Translations under genes and position numbers: made by a program
Assembly: GCF_014126615.1 (NCBI RefSeq)
Contig: NZ_CP059896.1
Location: 1,498,501 to 1,562,500 of the forward strand
DNA length: 64,000 nucleotides
Origin: Ciceribacter thiooxidans
GTDB lineage: Bacteria; Pseudomonadota; Alphaproteobacteria; Rhizobiales; Rhizobiaceae
Direction of reading: 5' to 3'
The notes under the pieces: model-generated
Databases searched by the model: none
The model's input: the letters and a program-made list of their open reading frames with translations, nothing else
Told to the model about the DNA's origin: nothing
In this document: piece by piece, positions 1-9,055 of the stretch
Numbering within the stretch: position 1 is the stretch's first letter
Layout of the letters: each line of letters starts with the position of its first letter

Positions 1-1374
1 CAGGCGGCCGGCGGCTTCGAGCTCGGCGAGGCGGCCCTTCAGCTCGTCCTTGATCGCCTTGATGGCGGCGTTCAGCGTCGGCCGGGGCGTGACGTAGTGC
101 GAGTTGGCGTAGATCTTCACCGTCTGCATGTCGCCGGTCTTCTGGCCGGTCAGCGGGTCGAACTCGGTGATCGCCTCGATCTCGTCGCCCCACATGGTGA
201 TGCGCCAGGCGGCATCCTCCAGGTGGGCGGGGAATATCTCGATGGTGTCGCCGCGGACCCGGAAGGAGCCGCGCTGGAAATCCATGTCGCGGCGCTTGTA
301 CTGCTGGGCGACGAGGTCGGCCAAAAGCTGGCGCTGGTCGAGCCGGTCGCCGACCGACATCTGGAAGGTCATCGCCGTATAGGTCTCGACCGAGCCGATA
401 CCGTAGATGCAGGAGACGGAGGCGACGATGATGCAGTCGTCGCGCTCGAGGATGGCGCGGGTGGCGGCGTGGCGCATCCGGTCGATCTGCTCGTTGATCG
501 ACGATTCCTTCTCGATATAGGTATCGGAGCGCGGGACGTAGGCCTCCGGCTGGTAGTAGTCGTAGTAGGAGACGAAGTACTCGACCGCGTTGTCGGGGAA
601 GAAGTTCTTGAACTCCGAATAGAGCTGGGCGGCGAGCGTCTTGTTGGGCGCGAGGATGACCGCCGGGCGCTGGGTCGCCTCGATCACCTTGGCCATGGTG
701 AAGGTCTTGCCCGAGCCGGTGACGCCGAGCAGGACCTGGGTGCGGTCGCCGGTATTCAGCCCCTCGACGAGATCCTTGATGGCGGTCGGCTGGTCGCCGG
801 CGGGCTGGTAGTCGGACTGCATGCGGATGGCGATGCCGCCCTCCGACTTTTCCGGCCGGGCGGGGCGGTGCGGCACCCAGATCTCGCCGTTCTTGAACAG
901 CGGATTACCGCTCTCGATGAGCTTCGACAGGGCGTCGACGGTGGCGGTGACGGCACCGGGGGCGAGGTTCCTGGCCTCCTCGAGCGACACGTCGAGGCCG
1001 GCCACCGGGTTGAGGCCGGCGGCGGCACGGGTCTTCGGGTCGGAGGAGGCGCCGATCGACACGCCGCGGGAGGTTTTGGAGGCGGTCGCCTGGCCGCTGC
1101 GCTTCGCTTTGGCCGCCACCTCCACTGCCTCGGCGTGCTTGCGCGCCTCGTTCTCGACCTTCTTGCGGTGCTTGCCGGCCTTGGAGGCGATGTCGCGCTG
1201 GCTCTCGACGGAGGAGGCTTCCGCCTCCGCCTCGAGCTGCTTCACCCAGTCGGCGACGGAACCGGCGAGCGGCGCGCCCTCGAATGCGGCCTGCGGCGCT
1301 TCTTCAAATCCGGTCTTCGCATTCAGGGCCGCTTCGCCCGGGCGGGCGGCGGGATTCTTCGGTGTCTTGGCCAT
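1..1374 (-). CDS. uvrB: Excinuclease ABC subunit B (N-terminal part, runs off window)
   Basis: UvrB is the damage-verifying helicase-like subunit of UvrABC nucleotide excision repair. Reading the minus strand from the ATG at 1374 gives [16 protein letters not shown], then a long low-complexity Ala/Glu/Lys-rich extension of roughly 150 residues. The conserved core follows: [10 protein letters not shown] (Walker A), [11 protein letters not shown], and the [16 protein letters not shown] beta-hairpin that UvrB uses to clamp DNA. The frame stays open to base 1, so the C-terminal helicase half and the UvrC-binding domain lie outside the window. The extended N-terminus is common in rhizobial UvrB. 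The family assignment is certain; the start is a little less so. Confidence 0.95.
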   Translation of the reverse strand, partial: MAKTPKNPAARPGEAALNAKTGFEEAPQAAFEGAPLAGSVADWVKQLEAEAEASSVESQRDIASKAGKHRKKVENEARKHAEAVEVAAKAKRSGQATASKTSRGVSIGASSDPKTRAAAGLNPVAGLDVSLEEARNLAPGAVTATVDALSKLIESGNPLFKNGEIWVPHRPARPEKSEGGIAIRMQSDYQPAGDQPTAIKDLVEGLNTGDRTQVLLGVTGSGKTFTMAKVIEATQRPAVILAPNKTLAAQLYSEFKNFFPDNAVEYFVSYYDYYQPEAYVPRSDTYIEKESSINEQIDRMRHAATRAILERDDCIIVASVSCIYGIGSVETYTAMTFQMSVGDRLDQRQLLADLVAQQYKRRDMDFQRGSFRVRGDTIEIFPAHLEDAAWRITMWGDEIEAITEFDPLTGQKTGDMQTVKIYANSHYVTPRPTLNAAIKAIKDELKGRLAELEAAGRL

Positions 1375-1505
1375 GCGCCGAATATGGAGAAACGGCCGGC
1401 GGATGGAAAGGGGCGGCGGCGAAAAAATGAGTACAAAAGGGAAACGCGACGCAGGCTGCTGACAGGAACTGTCAGGACGGGGATCGCCACTCGCCGACGA
1501 ACGGG

Positions 1506-3503
1506 TCAGGCGACCGCGCGGCCGTCCTTCTGCGGGGCGGGACGATCCGCGCCGAGCCAGCCGAAGAGGGCGGCGAGCGGCATCGGACGGGCGAAGTGGT
1601 AGCCCTGGGCGACGCGGCAGCCGAGCAGCGCCAGCACCTCGGCATCCTCGGCCGTTTCGACCCCCTCGACGACGATGTCGAGCGCCAGCGCGTGGCCGAG
1701 ACCGACGAGGGCGGCGATGAGGCTCTGGTTGGTGCGCGAGCCGGCGACGCCCTTGACGAAGCTGCGGTCGATCTTCAGCCGGTCGACCTTGAGGTCGATG
1801 AGGTAGGCGAGGGAGGAATGACCCATGCCGAAATCGTCGACGGCAAGCTTGTAGCCGGCATTCTCCAGCCGCTTCAGCTGTTCGCCGGCGCCTTCGGTAT
1901 CGAGCGTCGCCTCTTCGGTGATCTCGACCTCGAGCAAGGCGGGGTTGATCTCGCGCGGACCGGCGACACGGCCGAGCATGTCGGCGACGCAGTAGAGCGA
2001 GAACTCCCGCGGCGAGATATTGATGGCGACGGTCGCATCCTGCAGTCCGAGCGACGGCAGGCGGGTCAGCAGGTCGCAGGCGGCGGTCGCGACATGCTCG
2101 GTCAGCGCTTCGGCGAGATGCTGGGAATGGGCGGCCTGGACGACCTCGGGCGGCGAGATCGGGCCGAGACGCGGATGGGTCCAGCGCAGCAGCGCCTCGA
2201 AGCCGGTGACGGCGCCGGTGTCGAGCCGCACCTGCGGCTGGAACCACGCCTCGACGGAGCCGTCGCGGATCGCCTCGGCGAGGTCCTGTTCGACCGCATG
2301 CTGGCGCTCGATGCGCGCCTTCAGCGCCGGATCGAATTCGCGGATGCGGCGCCGGCCGTGATCCTTGGCCTCGTAGAGCGCCATGTCGGCGAAGGCCATC
2401 AGTTCCTCGGCGCTCGACGCCTGCGCCGGGAAGCAGGCGAGACCGACGCTGAGGCCGATCACGGCGGAAGTTCCGCCGACCGGCACGGGCTCCTGGCTGG
2501 CGTTCTGCAGTTCCGTGGCATAGGCGAGCGCCCGCCGGCGCGCGTCGCTGCCGGTGAGAATGATGCCGAACTCATCGCCGCCGAGGCGGGCGACGAGACC
2601 ATCCTCGCCGACCACCCGGCGGAGCCGCCGGCCGACTTCCATCAGCACGGCGTCACCCGCGCTGTGACCGAAGGAATCGTTGATCGACTTGAAACGGTCG
2701 AGATCGAGGAGCAGCAGGGCGACCGGCTCGTCGACGGCGACCGCACGGGCGACATCGCCGCCGAGACGGCTGTTGAAATGGGTCCGGTTCGCAAGGCCGG
2801 TGACGGGATCGCACTTGGCGAGCACCTCGAGCCGTCCGTTCTTGCGCAGGATGTCACCATGGGCATCGGATAGCGAATGCGCGAGATCGGTCGCCTGCAG
2901 CTTGGCGAGCTCGTTGCTGGCGAAGACCTGCTCGGCGGACATGCTGTGGCGGTAGAGGACGGTCATCAGGGCGACGGTGTTGACGGCCAGAACCAGCGAG
3001 GCGGAGTTGCCGGAGAGCACCAGCGAGGTAAGCATGGAGAGCATGAGCGGCGTGGCGAAGGCCGTGGCAAGCTGACTGTAGCCGATGCCCTTGATGATCG
3101 CCCCGGAGGCCGTACCGACCATGATGAGGAAGAGGACGGCGTCACGGCCCGAGCCGTCGAACCCGTCGACGGAAAAAGGCAGCGCGCTCCAGGCGAGGCC
3201 GGAGATGAGTGCGCCGAAGGAGAGCAGCGTGAGGACATCGCCGGGCCGGCGTTCGAGCATGCCGCTGCGGATACCGCCGGCGGCGGCGGCGTAACGGAAA
3301 GCGAGCGTCAGCAGGACGATGGCGGCCCAGACGGTGACGCCGAGCGATGGCCCATGATTGATGACCGTGATTCCGGCGGTGGACAGCGTTATGAAGCCGT
3401 TGAACAGCAGCGTCGAGGTGTGGCTGGACATGATCAGGTCGGCCTGGAAGCGGACCAGTTCGGCCTGGTGCTGTTCCTTACGGGAACCGTTGCGCGTATC
3501 CAC
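1506..3503 (-). CDS. Membrane GGDEF-EAL protein (c-di-GMP turnover)
   Basis: The protein has hydrophobic N-terminal segments (about residues 25-190), a GGDEF diguanylate cyclase domain (LGGDEFGI near residue 310) and an EAL phosphodiesterase domain (FEALLRW near 437, [23 protein letters not shown]). Both catalytic signatures look intact, so it could make or degrade c-di-GMP; which activity dominates cannot be read from sequence. The chosen start is the GTG at 3503, preceded by GGGGGAAGA. The frame is open to a GTG at 3626, but that extra stretch does not look like protein, and an ATG at 3431 is an alternative. The gene stands alone, converging with nothing and separated from uvrB by about 130 nt. 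Confidence 0.9.
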   Translation of the reverse strand: MDTRNGSRKEQHQAELVRFQADLIMSSHTSTLLFNGFITLSTAGITVINHGPSLGVTVWAAIVLLTLAFRYAAAAGGIRSGMLERRPGDVLTLLSFGALISGLAWSALPFSVDGFDGSGRDAVLFLIMVGTASGAIIKGIGYSQLATAFATPLMLSMLTSLVLSGNSASLVLAVNTVALMTVLYRHSMSAEQVFASNELAKLQATDLAHSLSDAHGDILRKNGRLEVLAKCDPVTGLANRTHFNSRLGGDVARAVAVDEPVALLLLDLDRFKSINDSFGHSAGDAVLMEVGRRLRRVVGEDGLVARLGGDEFGIILTGSDARRRALAYATELQNASQEPVPVGGTSAVIGLSVGLACFPAQASSAEELMAFADMALYEAKDHGRRRIREFDPALKARIERQHAVEQDLAEAIRDGSVEAWFQPQVRLDTGAVTGFEALLRWTHPRLGPISPPEVVQAAHSQHLAEALTEHVATAACDLLTRLPSLGLQDATVAINISPREFSLYCVADMLGRVAGPREINPALLEVEITEEATLDTEGAGEQLKRLENAGYKLAVDDFGMGHSSLAYLIDLKVDRLKIDRSFVKGVAGSRTNQSLIAALVGLGHALALDIVVEGVETAEDAEVLALLGCRVAQGYHFARPMPLAALFGWLGADRPAPQKDGRAVA

Positions 3504-3626
3504 TCTTCCCCCCGCCCGTCCGTTTCTTCGTGTCTTGTCCGGGACAATGTCTTCTATGCCAGCATGAGGCGGGTGTAATAAAATTCGCTTAACGGTGGTG
3601 ACGGATTGACGCAGGGGGCCGGTCAC

Positions 3627-4122
3627 ACGAAGTCCGCTCGATGATACGGAACAGGAGTCCTCAGCTCATCGACACCGCCCGGCTCGCTCCGGGCTCGAAT
3701 GCGGAATGACGGCGGCAATGGGATGGACCGCAGGATATCCCCCTTGCAGGCGAAACTTCGGAGCGATGGCCGAAGGCCGAAAATCGATCCAGTGGCTCGA
3801 TTTCAGCGAATGGAGGCCTGAGCGCGACGCCGCGCGAAGGCGAAGAGGCGCCTTGGCGACAGCCAGGTGCCAGAAAGTCCAAGTGAGCGGCTCCGTCAGG
3901 ATCGTGCCACGACAACCGTGCCCCTCACCTGAAAAATCTGAGGTTTAGGCGGCTTGCGCGCGCCTAAGCCCTCGATTTTTCGTCCTCTCCCGCAAGGGGA
4001 GAGGTGAGGTCGTACCGGCGGTGCCTTCGCGAGACGAGGGTGACGTATCGTGCAGGCCACCTACACAACCATCGGCAGTGGATGCATTATAAGCGCTCTC
4101 TCCGTCGACGCTGGAGCTCCCG
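3627..4122. other. Gene-poor intergenic stretch with palindromic repeats
   Basis: I see no convincing gene here; short frames on both strands lack conserved features. The stretch holds the first 68-nt direct repeat copy (3851-3918), a hairpin around 3947-3968 (TTTAGGCG...CGCCTAAG) and the palindrome CCTCTCCCGCAAGGGGAGAGG at about 3984-4005. That palindrome recurs almost unchanged near 9313. Confidence 0.6.
3851..3918 (+). repeat. 68-nt direct repeat, copy 1
   Basis: This stretch starts CCTTGGCGACAGCCAGGTGC and ends GACAACCG. It matches 4526-4593 base for base over most of its length, with the same 68-nt spacing between its ends. The two copies flank the DUF559 gene. Confidence 0.75.
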
Positions 4123-4479
4123 ATGCACCGTGACATTCCGAAACAGCACCGCCGATTTGCCCGTGCCATGCGCATTGACGCAACGCCGGCAGAAGGCCGT
4201 TTGTGGCAGGTGCTGCGCAGCAGGCAACTGGAGGGTCACAAGTTCAAGCGGCAGGTGCCGCTCGATGGCTACATTCTCGATTTCGTTTGCTTCGAGGCGC
4301 GACTGATCATCGAGGTCGACGGTCACCAACACGCGATGAGCGAGCGGGACGAGAAGCGCGATGCCTGGTTCCGCTCCCAGGATTTCCGCATTCTCCGGTT
4401 CTGGAACGGTGATATCGACAAGAACCTCGACGGTATCTGTCTGACGATCTTGTCGGAGCTCAGGAACGGCGGTGCGTAA
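4123..4479 (+). CDS. DUF559 (Vsr/very-short-patch-like endonuclease fold) protein
   Basis: The 118-residue product carries the DUF559 signature of a restriction-endonuclease-like fold: ARAMRIDATPAEGRLWQVLR, then KFKRQVPLDGYILDFVC, LIIEVDGHQH and FRILRFWNGD. The D...E-V-D arrangement in the centre matches the PD-(D/E)XK-like core. DUF559 proteins are widespread in rhizobia and often sit alone among intergenic repeats. Their biological role is not settled; DNA nicking or mobile-element association is inferred from the fold. Here the gene lies between two 68-nt direct repeats and several palindromes, so it may move as part of that repeat array. It has the family's usual length and appears intact. 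Confidence 0.85.
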   Translation: MHRDIPKQHRRFARAMRIDATPAEGRLWQVLRSRQLEGHKFKRQVPLDGYILDFVCFEARLIIEVDGHQHAMSERDEKRDAWFRSQDFRILRFWNGDIDKNLDGICLTILSELRNGGA

Positions 4480-4513
4480 CAGGCGGGTTTGTCTCCCCCT
4501 TGCGGGGGAGAAT

Positions 4514-4555
4514 GGAATTTCAGCACCTTGGCGATAGCCAAGTGCTAGAAATTCC
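4514..4555. repeat. Hairpin repeat, intact copy
   Basis: The ends GGAATTTC and GAAATTCC form an imperfect long hairpin whose arms continue through the CTTGGC/GCCAAG pair. A sequence related in inverted orientation occurs at 9393-9435, so this is a dispersed palindromic family. The 3' arm overlaps the second 68-nt repeat copy. Confidence 0.7.
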
Positions 4556-4593
4556 AAGACAGGGGCTCAGTCAGGAGAACGCCAGGACAACCG
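4526..4593 (+). repeat. 68-nt direct repeat, copy 2
   Basis: Second copy of the repeat at 3851-3918, starting CCTTGGCGATAGCCAAGTGC and ending GACAACCG. The differences are scattered single bases plus two short divergent patches. Confidence 0.75.
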
Positions 4594-4793
4594 AGGCCTC
4601 CACCGACACCCCCGCCGGGCGGCGGCACGGTTGTCGGCCTCATCCGCCCTCGGCTTCCGGCCAGTCCTTCGCCAGGTCTCAGCACGGAAAAACGCTTGGT
4701 ATTTTGGCCGCCTTCGGCGAGTTTCATCGCCGTTCCGGTGATTCGCGACAGCGGTCGGCCGGCCTCGTTCCCACTCAGTCATTCCGGTGTTTC

Positions 4794-5147
4794 ATGCCCA
4801 GTCTTCTCAATCCGGCGGCGATCTGGCCGATCGTGCTGCTGTCCTTTTCCAACGTGTTCATGACATTTGCCTGGTACGGGCACCTGAAATTCCGCCACAG
4901 CGCGATCTTTGCGGCGATCCTCGTCAGCTGGGGGATCGCCTTCTTCGAATACTGCCTGGCGGTGCCGGCAAACCGCATCGGCGCGCAGGTCTATTCCGCC
5001 GCCCAGTTGAAGACCATGCAGGAGGTGATCACGCTGCTGGTCTTCTCCGGCTTCTCGGTCTTCTGGCTGAAGGAATCGCTGACCTGGGGGCATGCCGCCG
5101 GCTTCGCGCTGATCGCGCTCGGTGCGTCACTGATCTTCCGGGCGTGA
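4794..5147 (+). CDS. DUF486 family small membrane protein (DMT superfamily)
   Basis: The ATG at 4794 gives a 117-residue protein with four hydrophobic segments. It carries the DUF486 pattern: VFMTFAWYGHLKF, ILVSWGIAFFEYCLAVPANRIG, and TLLVFSGFSVFWLKESLTWGH. DUF486 proteins are half-size relatives of drug/metabolite transporters with no established substrate. The longer frame opening upstream reads through repeat DNA and is rejected. About 35 nt after its stop lies the TSD-flanked insertion sequence, which does not damage this gene. Confidence 0.88.
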   Translation: MPSLLNPAAIWPIVLLSFSNVFMTFAWYGHLKFRHSAIFAAILVSWGIAFFEYCLAVPANRIGAQVYSAAQLKTMQEVITLLVFSGFSVFWLKESLTWGHAAGFALIALGASLIFRA

Positions 5148-5177
5148 CGGACCTGCGGGAGTCCGTGGATCCTCGGG

Positions 5178-5182
5178 TCAAG
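5178..5182 (+). repeat. Target-site duplication TCAAG, left copy of the IS481-type element
   Basis: TCAAG immediately precedes the left IS end (TGTAAAG...). The same five bases follow the right IS end at 9056-9060, which marks the exact insertion point. Confidence 0.85.
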
Positions 5183-5233
5183 TGTAAAGCCCGGAGACAT
5201 GCCTGACAGGTGTTCGGAGACATGCCTGACACT
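5183..5233 (+). repeat. Left terminal inverted repeat of the IS481-type element
   Basis: The outermost bases TGTAAAG are followed by two copies of GGAGACATGCCTGACA. The inner copy pairs with the right-end repeat at 9005-9055, and the outer bases are more diverged. Confidence 0.8.
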
Positions 5234-5524
5234 CATTGGCTTTTGTTGAGGTTGATGAGAGCGATCTGATTTGCTGCGAAGAAGACGCCGTAATGGCCGT
5301 CTTGGGCGAGAGGCCTGATGGCGAGCGTCTCTCCCTGGAACGCTTTCGGCACGCGCCATGCCAGCCCCTTGAAGGCGACATAGGCCTTTGTGGTGCTGAC
5401 ACGCCTGACGATCTCGCCCTGGTCGTAGACGGGCTCGGGAACGGTGGCAGGAAAGTTTCGCGGCGAGGGCGTGTAACGGCTGGCAGGCACGGCCATGGCG
5501 ATACCCTCATGAGGCCGGTCGTGG
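5233..5524 (-). pseudogene. IS481-type transposase, C-terminal fragment
   Basis: The minus-strand frame reads YNHDRPHEGIAMAVPASRY, the typical end of the IS481 DDE integrase domain (NH.RPHEAL-like). A short beta-rich tail follows, ending at the TCA complement at 5233. It is the missing end of the transposase whose N-terminal part lies at 8152-8978. The two parts are separated by the serine-recombinase element inserted at the TACAA/TTGTA sequence. Upstream of this point the frame runs into the foreign insert and means nothing. Confidence 0.88.
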
Positions 5525-5573
5525 TTGTACAACACGACGACAGAACACCCACGGGACCGAGGTTCGCGAGCTT

Positions 5574-6062
5574 TTGTATCCGTGGCATCCCTGGTCTGGG
5601 CGGCTCGTTCACGTGCATGAGGCGGTGTCCAAAGGGAGGCATGTTTTCCGCTGCAGCCTTTCTGGTTCTTCTTCTGGTCGACTTCTTGAGGTCCCGTCGT
5701 GGATGTTCGACCGATCAGTGAGTGGTTGTTGGCGCAGCCTGCCGGTTCCGCACGTCGATCTCGCAAGCCTGCATATTTTGGCAAGATTGCTGAAGGACGC
5801 TGATGCCTCATCGCAATCTTCGGTAATGGGCGCAGCATTGGTCTCTCACGAAACGAGTCGGAGAGATGTTCATGCCTCGCCAGCCCATGACATGCCAGTT
5901 CGATCTGTTCTCGGCCCCGCAGCGGGGGAAAACGGCAGGGACGCCGCAATGGCCGGAGTTGCCGGAGGAGACCCGCCAAGCGTTGACGGTGCTCATCGTG
6001 CGGCTGTTCGTCGATCACGCAAAGTGCGGACATGCCTCCCAACAGAAGGAGGCCGATCATGA
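5574..6062 (+). CDS. Small ORF of the recombinase element, DUF5372/Y4bD-like (uncertain)
   Basis: The frame opens at a TTG at 5574, but it already reads EVRELL just upstream, so the true start may be missing or lie nearer the element border at 5530. The segment [17 protein letters not shown], followed by LEVPSWMFD and [14 protein letters not shown], resembles the Y4bD/DUF5372 proteins that precede such recombinases. That resemblance is judged by eye. The second half overlaps the better-supported ORF at 5866 in another frame, so the real C-terminus may be nearer 5880 or the gene may have lost its stop. No function is known. Confidence 0.45.
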   Translation: MYPWHPWSGRLVHVHEAVSKGRHVFRCSLSGSSSGRLLEVPSWMFDRSVSGCWRSLPVPHVDLASLHILARLLKDADASSQSSVMGAALVSHETSRRDVHASPAHDMPVRSVLGPAAGENGRDAAMAGVAGGDPPSVDGAHRAAVRRSRKVRTCLPTEGGRS

Positions 6063-6069
6063 TGCATGA
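5866..6069 (+). CDS. Small protein preceding the serine recombinase
   Basis: A 67-residue product reads [12 protein letters not shown], then [21 protein letters not shown] and a His/Cys-containing tail. Similar short proteins with a conserved LP-E-TRQALT core sit directly before large serine recombinases in rhizobial elements. The stop overlaps the recombinase start (ATGATGCATGA), which suggests translational coupling. Biochemical function is unknown; a role as recombinase accessory or directionality factor is only inferred from position. Confidence 0.6.
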   Translation: MFMPRQPMTCQFDLFSAPQRGKTAGTPQWPELPEETRQALTVLIVRLFVDHAKCGHASQQKEADHDA

Positions 6070-7966
6070 GAAGATCGGGCCGCATCATCTGGAGCGGAAG
6101 GCCATCCTCTATGTTCGGCAGTCCTCGGCTCACCAGGTTCTGCATAATCGAGAGAGCAGCGCCCTCCAGTACGCCATGCGCGACCGTCTGGCAGCGCTTG
6201 GATGGTCACAAATAGAGACGGTGGATGACGATCTTGGTCGTTCGGCCGCCGGCGGCGTGACCCGCGCTGGATTTGATCGGATGGTGGCGGAAGTCTGCCT
6301 TGGCAAGGTTGGCGCCGTGGCCGCGCGTGAGGTATCGCGTTTCGCCCGGAACAGCCGCGATTGGCAGCAACTCATCGAGATGTGCCGCGTTGTCGATACC
6401 GTCCTGGTCGACCAGGAAGCAGTTTATGCGCCCCGCCAGGGCAACGACCGCCTGCTCTTGGGTTTGAAGGGCAGCCTCAACGAGTATGAACTCGATCTCT
6501 TGCGTCAGCGTTCCCTTTCCGCCCGCTATGAGAAGGCTCGCCGCGGTGAACTCGTGGTCACTGTTCCGGCCGGCTTCGTGAAGGCCGGTGACAGGATCGA
6601 GAAGGATCCCGACCGACGCATCCAGGAAGCCATCGCGCTCGTCTTCGACAAGGTTGCCGAACTCGGCAGTGCGCGGCAGGCTCTGCTATGGTTCCTCGAG
6701 CAGGGGCTGGACCTGCCGGTCAGGTATACCAATGGTGACGTCATCTGGCGCAGGCCAAATTATGCCACCATCCACCGGATGATTGCGAACCCGATCTACG
6801 GAGGCGCTTACGCTTATGGTAAGAGTCGCTCCGTGCCCCGATACGATGGCCGGTCTGGAATTCGTCGCAAGGCGCGTGATGAATGGCTGGCGCTGATCCC
6901 GGATGCACATGAAGGTTACGTCAGTTGGGAACGGGCGGAGGAGATCCGCAAGATGGTAAGCGACAATGTGCCAGCCAGCCGCCATCACGGGGCGCCGAAG
7001 CACGGCGACGCTCTGCTTGCCGGCCTTTTCCGTTGCAAGAGATGCGGTCGAAAGCTGACCGTCCGGTACACCGGAAACAAGCATAACATTCCGCGCTATT
7101 CCTGTTGGCGTGGTCTACTCGATAATGGCGAACCACGTTGCATCGCCTTCGGCGGTCTGCGGGTCGATGATGCGATCGAGGAGGCGCTGCTCGGCGTAGT
7201 CGAACCAGGAGCCATTGCGGCCGCCGTTGAGGCGGAACGCAATATGGCCAGCCAACGCGATCAGGTTCAGGATGCCCTGCTACGCGACCTCGAGGCAGCA
7301 CGCTATGTAGCCGACCGGGCATTCCGGCAATATGACGCGGCCGATCCGGAGAACAGACTTGTAACGTCAGAGCTCGAAGCGCGCTGGAATAGGACACTCG
7401 CACGCGTCGGCGAGATCGAGACCAGGATTGCCAAACATCGGACAGTTACGCCTCAGCCGTTCCCCATGTCCGCATCACAGGTAACCGCACTTGCGGGAAA
7501 CCTTCGCACCGTCTGGACGGCGCCGACAACCGATGCAAGGCTGAAGAAGCGCATCGTGCGCACGCTCATCAATGAAGTGGTCGCCGATCTCGATGATGGA
7601 ACTTCTGAGATCGTCCTCGTCATTCATTGGGTTGGAGGCGTCCACACCGAGCTGCGCCTGCCGAAGCGACGCCGCGGCCAAAGAAACGCGACCCCTGACG
7701 ACATTGTCGACGCTGTGAGACAGCTCGTCTTACTCGCCAATGATGATGTGATTGCCGGTGTCCTCAATCGCAACGGACTGACAACCGGCAATGGCAATCG
7801 CTGGACACGGGAGCGGGTCACCGCGCTGAGGTCATATCGCAAGATTCCGGTCTTCCGTCCGCAGATCGACGGGGTCGAGCCATGGCTTAATCTGGGCGGC
7901 GCGGCGAAGTTACTCGGGATAACGCCAAAGACGCTGCGTCTGGCGGCCGAGGCTGGCGATATTTAG
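6059..7966 (+). CDS. Large serine recombinase with premature amber stop
   Basis: The N-terminal resolvase domain has the catalytic motif YVRQSSAHQ (nucleophile about Ser22) and the arginine-rich [11 protein letters not shown] region. A recombinase domain follows ([12 protein letters not shown]), then a zinc ribbon ([10 protein letters not shown]...YSCW), a coiled-coil-like segment and a C-terminal HTH-like [20 protein letters not shown]. The ATG at 6059 has AAGGAGG seven bases upstream. The frame ends at TAG 7964-7966 right after AEAGDI. In the same frame it continues for 51 codons (GAHPLPDGPWIFSR...) to a second TAG at 8120, 25 nt before the element border. The family usually has Glu or a similar residue here, so a GAG-to-TAG change is likely. 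The catalytic domain is intact, but activity is doubtful. Confidence 0.88.
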   Translation: MMHEKIGPHHLERKAILYVRQSSAHQVLHNRESSALQYAMRDRLAALGWSQIETVDDDLGRSAAGGVTRAGFDRMVAEVCLGKVGAVAAREVSRFARNSRDWQQLIEMCRVVDTVLVDQEAVYAPRQGNDRLLLGLKGSLNEYELDLLRQRSLSARYEKARRGELVVTVPAGFVKAGDRIEKDPDRRIQEAIALVFDKVAELGSARQALLWFLEQGLDLPVRYTNGDVIWRRPNYATIHRMIANPIYGGAYAYGKSRSVPRYDGRSGIRRKARDEWLALIPDAHEGYVSWERAEEIRKMVSDNVPASRHHGAPKHGDALLAGLFRCKRCGRKLTVRYTGNKHNIPRYSCWRGLLDNGEPRCIAFGGLRVDDAIEEALLGVVEPGAIAAAVEAERNMASQRDQVQDALLRDLEAARYVADRAFRQYDAADPENRLVTSELEARWNRTLARVGEIETRIAKHRTVTPQPFPMSASQVTALAGNLRTVWTAPTTDARLKKRIVRTLINEVVADLDDGTSEIVLVIHWVGGVHTELRLPKRRRGQRNATPDDIVDAVRQLVLLANDDVIAGVLNRNGLTTGNGNRWTRERVTALRSYRKIPVFRPQIDGVEPWLNLGGAAKLLGITPKTLRLAAEAGDI

Positions 7967-8122
7967 GGGGCTCATCCGCTACCCGATGGCCCATGGATCT
8001 TCAGCCGTTCAAAACTCGCGACCTTACAAGCACGTCAGATCCTCGATCGCGCCCGGCAGAACCCCCGACACCCCACAGGATCGCATCCAGATCAGGAAAG
8101 CTTATTCCCTTCAACAACATAG
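7967..8122 (+). pseudogene. Detached C-terminal tail of the serine recombinase
   Basis: In frame with the recombinase and downstream of its amber codon, 51 codons read GAHPLPDGPWIFSRSKL, then RQILDRARQNPRHPTGSHP, before TAG at 8120-8122. The proline-rich tail is characteristic of this recombinase family's normal C-terminus, so this is lost coding sequence unless the amber is suppressed. Confidence 0.8.
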
Positions 8123-8151
8123 AAAGATGGGCGTTATGAAACAGGATTGTA

Positions 8152-8978
8152 GAGGTCGCGCCAGCGGTCGAATGCCCTCTGGGCCTGTCTGGGTTCGACA
8201 GCGGCGCGAAGGCCAGGACTTCGGCCTTGAGGCTGCGGTGGAAGCGTTCGTTCTTGCCGCGCCCTTGCGGATGGTAGGGGCGGGCGTGGATGAGGTCTAT
8301 ACCCAGCTTGAGGAGCCAGACGCGCAGGCGTGTCCAGCCATGGGGAACGCCCGTTCCCCATGGCTTGCCGTTGTCGGCATAGATCGCCATCGGCAGGCCG
8401 TGACGCCGCAGGATGCTCTCCAATCTGTCGCGAACCGTCGGCATACGCTCGTCGGCGCAGGCTTCGAGCCCGATGGCAAACCTTGAATGGTCGTCGAGGA
8501 TGGTGAGCGGGTGACACCAATCCCCCGAGACGAGCTGAAAGCGGCCCTTGAAGTCCATCTGCCAGAGCAGGTTCGGTGCCTCGCGCTCGAAACGTCCGTA
8601 AGCCGGCCCCGCACCAGCAGGTGTGGCGATCCGCTCGTGACGAACCAGAATGGCATGAACCGTCGAGGCGGCTGGCGGATCGATCCCGGCATTCTCCAGA
8701 CTGCGGGCAATCTTGCGGGCGCCCCAGGCGGGATGCCTGTCGCGTATCTCCAGAACCGCCTGTTCGAGCGCTGCCTCAGTGCGACGCGGACTGCTATGCG
8801 GACGGCGTGAGCGATCCTGCGGCGTCTCGCCGGCTCCCAGACGCTTCAGCCAGACATAGCCCGTCTGCCGGCTGATTGCGAAGCGCCGGCATAACGCCGA
8901 GACATTCGCCCCCTCAAGCCCCGCCAACCGGCAAAACTCCAATCGCTGATCCACCACAGACTTCGTCTCCCAAGCCAT
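8152..8978 (-). pseudogene. IS481-type transposase, N-terminal fragment with frameshift
   Basis: The ATG at 8978 follows GGAGGTCGAG. The protein has an HTH (LCRRFAISRQTGYVWLKR), then an rve-type DDE core: QMDFKGRF, LTILDDHSRFAIGLEAC, YADNGKPWG and GRGKNERFHRSLKAEVL. Near 8195 the frame shifts by one base. The expected continuation AQRAFDRWRDLYN is in the neighbouring frame, and the gene is then cut at 8151 by the nested element; the rest lies at 5233-5524. The transposase is therefore inactivated twice. Confidence 0.9.
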
Positions 8979-9004
8979 CTCGACCTCCCGGAACCTCTCC
9001 GGGA

Positions 9005-9055
9005 AGTGTCAGGCATGTCTCCGAACATCTGTCAGCTATGTATCAGGTCTGTACA
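9005..9055 (-). repeat. Right terminal inverted repeat of the IS481-type element
   Basis: On the minus strand it begins TGTACAGACCTGA and contains TGTTCGGAGACATGCCTGAC, matching the left end at 5183-5233. TCAAG follows at 9056-9060. Confidence 0.8.

Larger units (their letters stand above)
5525..8151 (+). mobile_element. Serine-recombinase element nested inside the IS481 transposase
   Basis: The insert is bounded by TTGTA at 5525-5529 and TTGTA at 8147-8151, where the transposase reading frame breaks off and resumes. It carries two small plus-strand ORFs and a large serine recombinase. A 5-bp repeat at the borders fits either a target duplication or a shared crossover core. Gene order and small-ORF content recall the repeated y4bA-y4bD type cassettes described in rhizobia; that comparison is from memory and should be checked. 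Confidence 0.8.
5183..9055. mobile_element. IS481-type insertion sequence, split by a second element
   Basis: Both ends begin TGTA and share a 25-nt-plus conserved inner inverted repeat containing TGTTCGGAGACATGCCTGAC. The element is flanked by the 5-bp duplication TCAAG. Its transposase is on the minus strand but is interrupted at a TTGTA sequence by a 2.6-kb insert. Without that insert the IS would be about 1.25 kb, a normal size for the family. The pre-insertion site reads CCTCGGGTCAAG joined to GCCGAGG, so the IS landed in the loop region of a common rhizobial intergenic palindrome. Confidence 0.9.

Noticed and set aside
97..1602. A 501-codon plus-strand open frame opposite uvrB
   Set aside because: It is antisense to clear UvrB sequence and reads as random high-GC translation.
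3661..3948. Short frames on both strands in the 3.6-4.0 kb gap
   Set aside because: They overlap repeats and palindromes and show no conserved domain.
7964..7966. TAG in the recombinase as a pyrrolysine codon, prompted by the mttB gene nearby
   Set aside because: The MttB frame has no internal TAG, no pyl genes are seen, and the recombinase family has an ordinary residue at this point.
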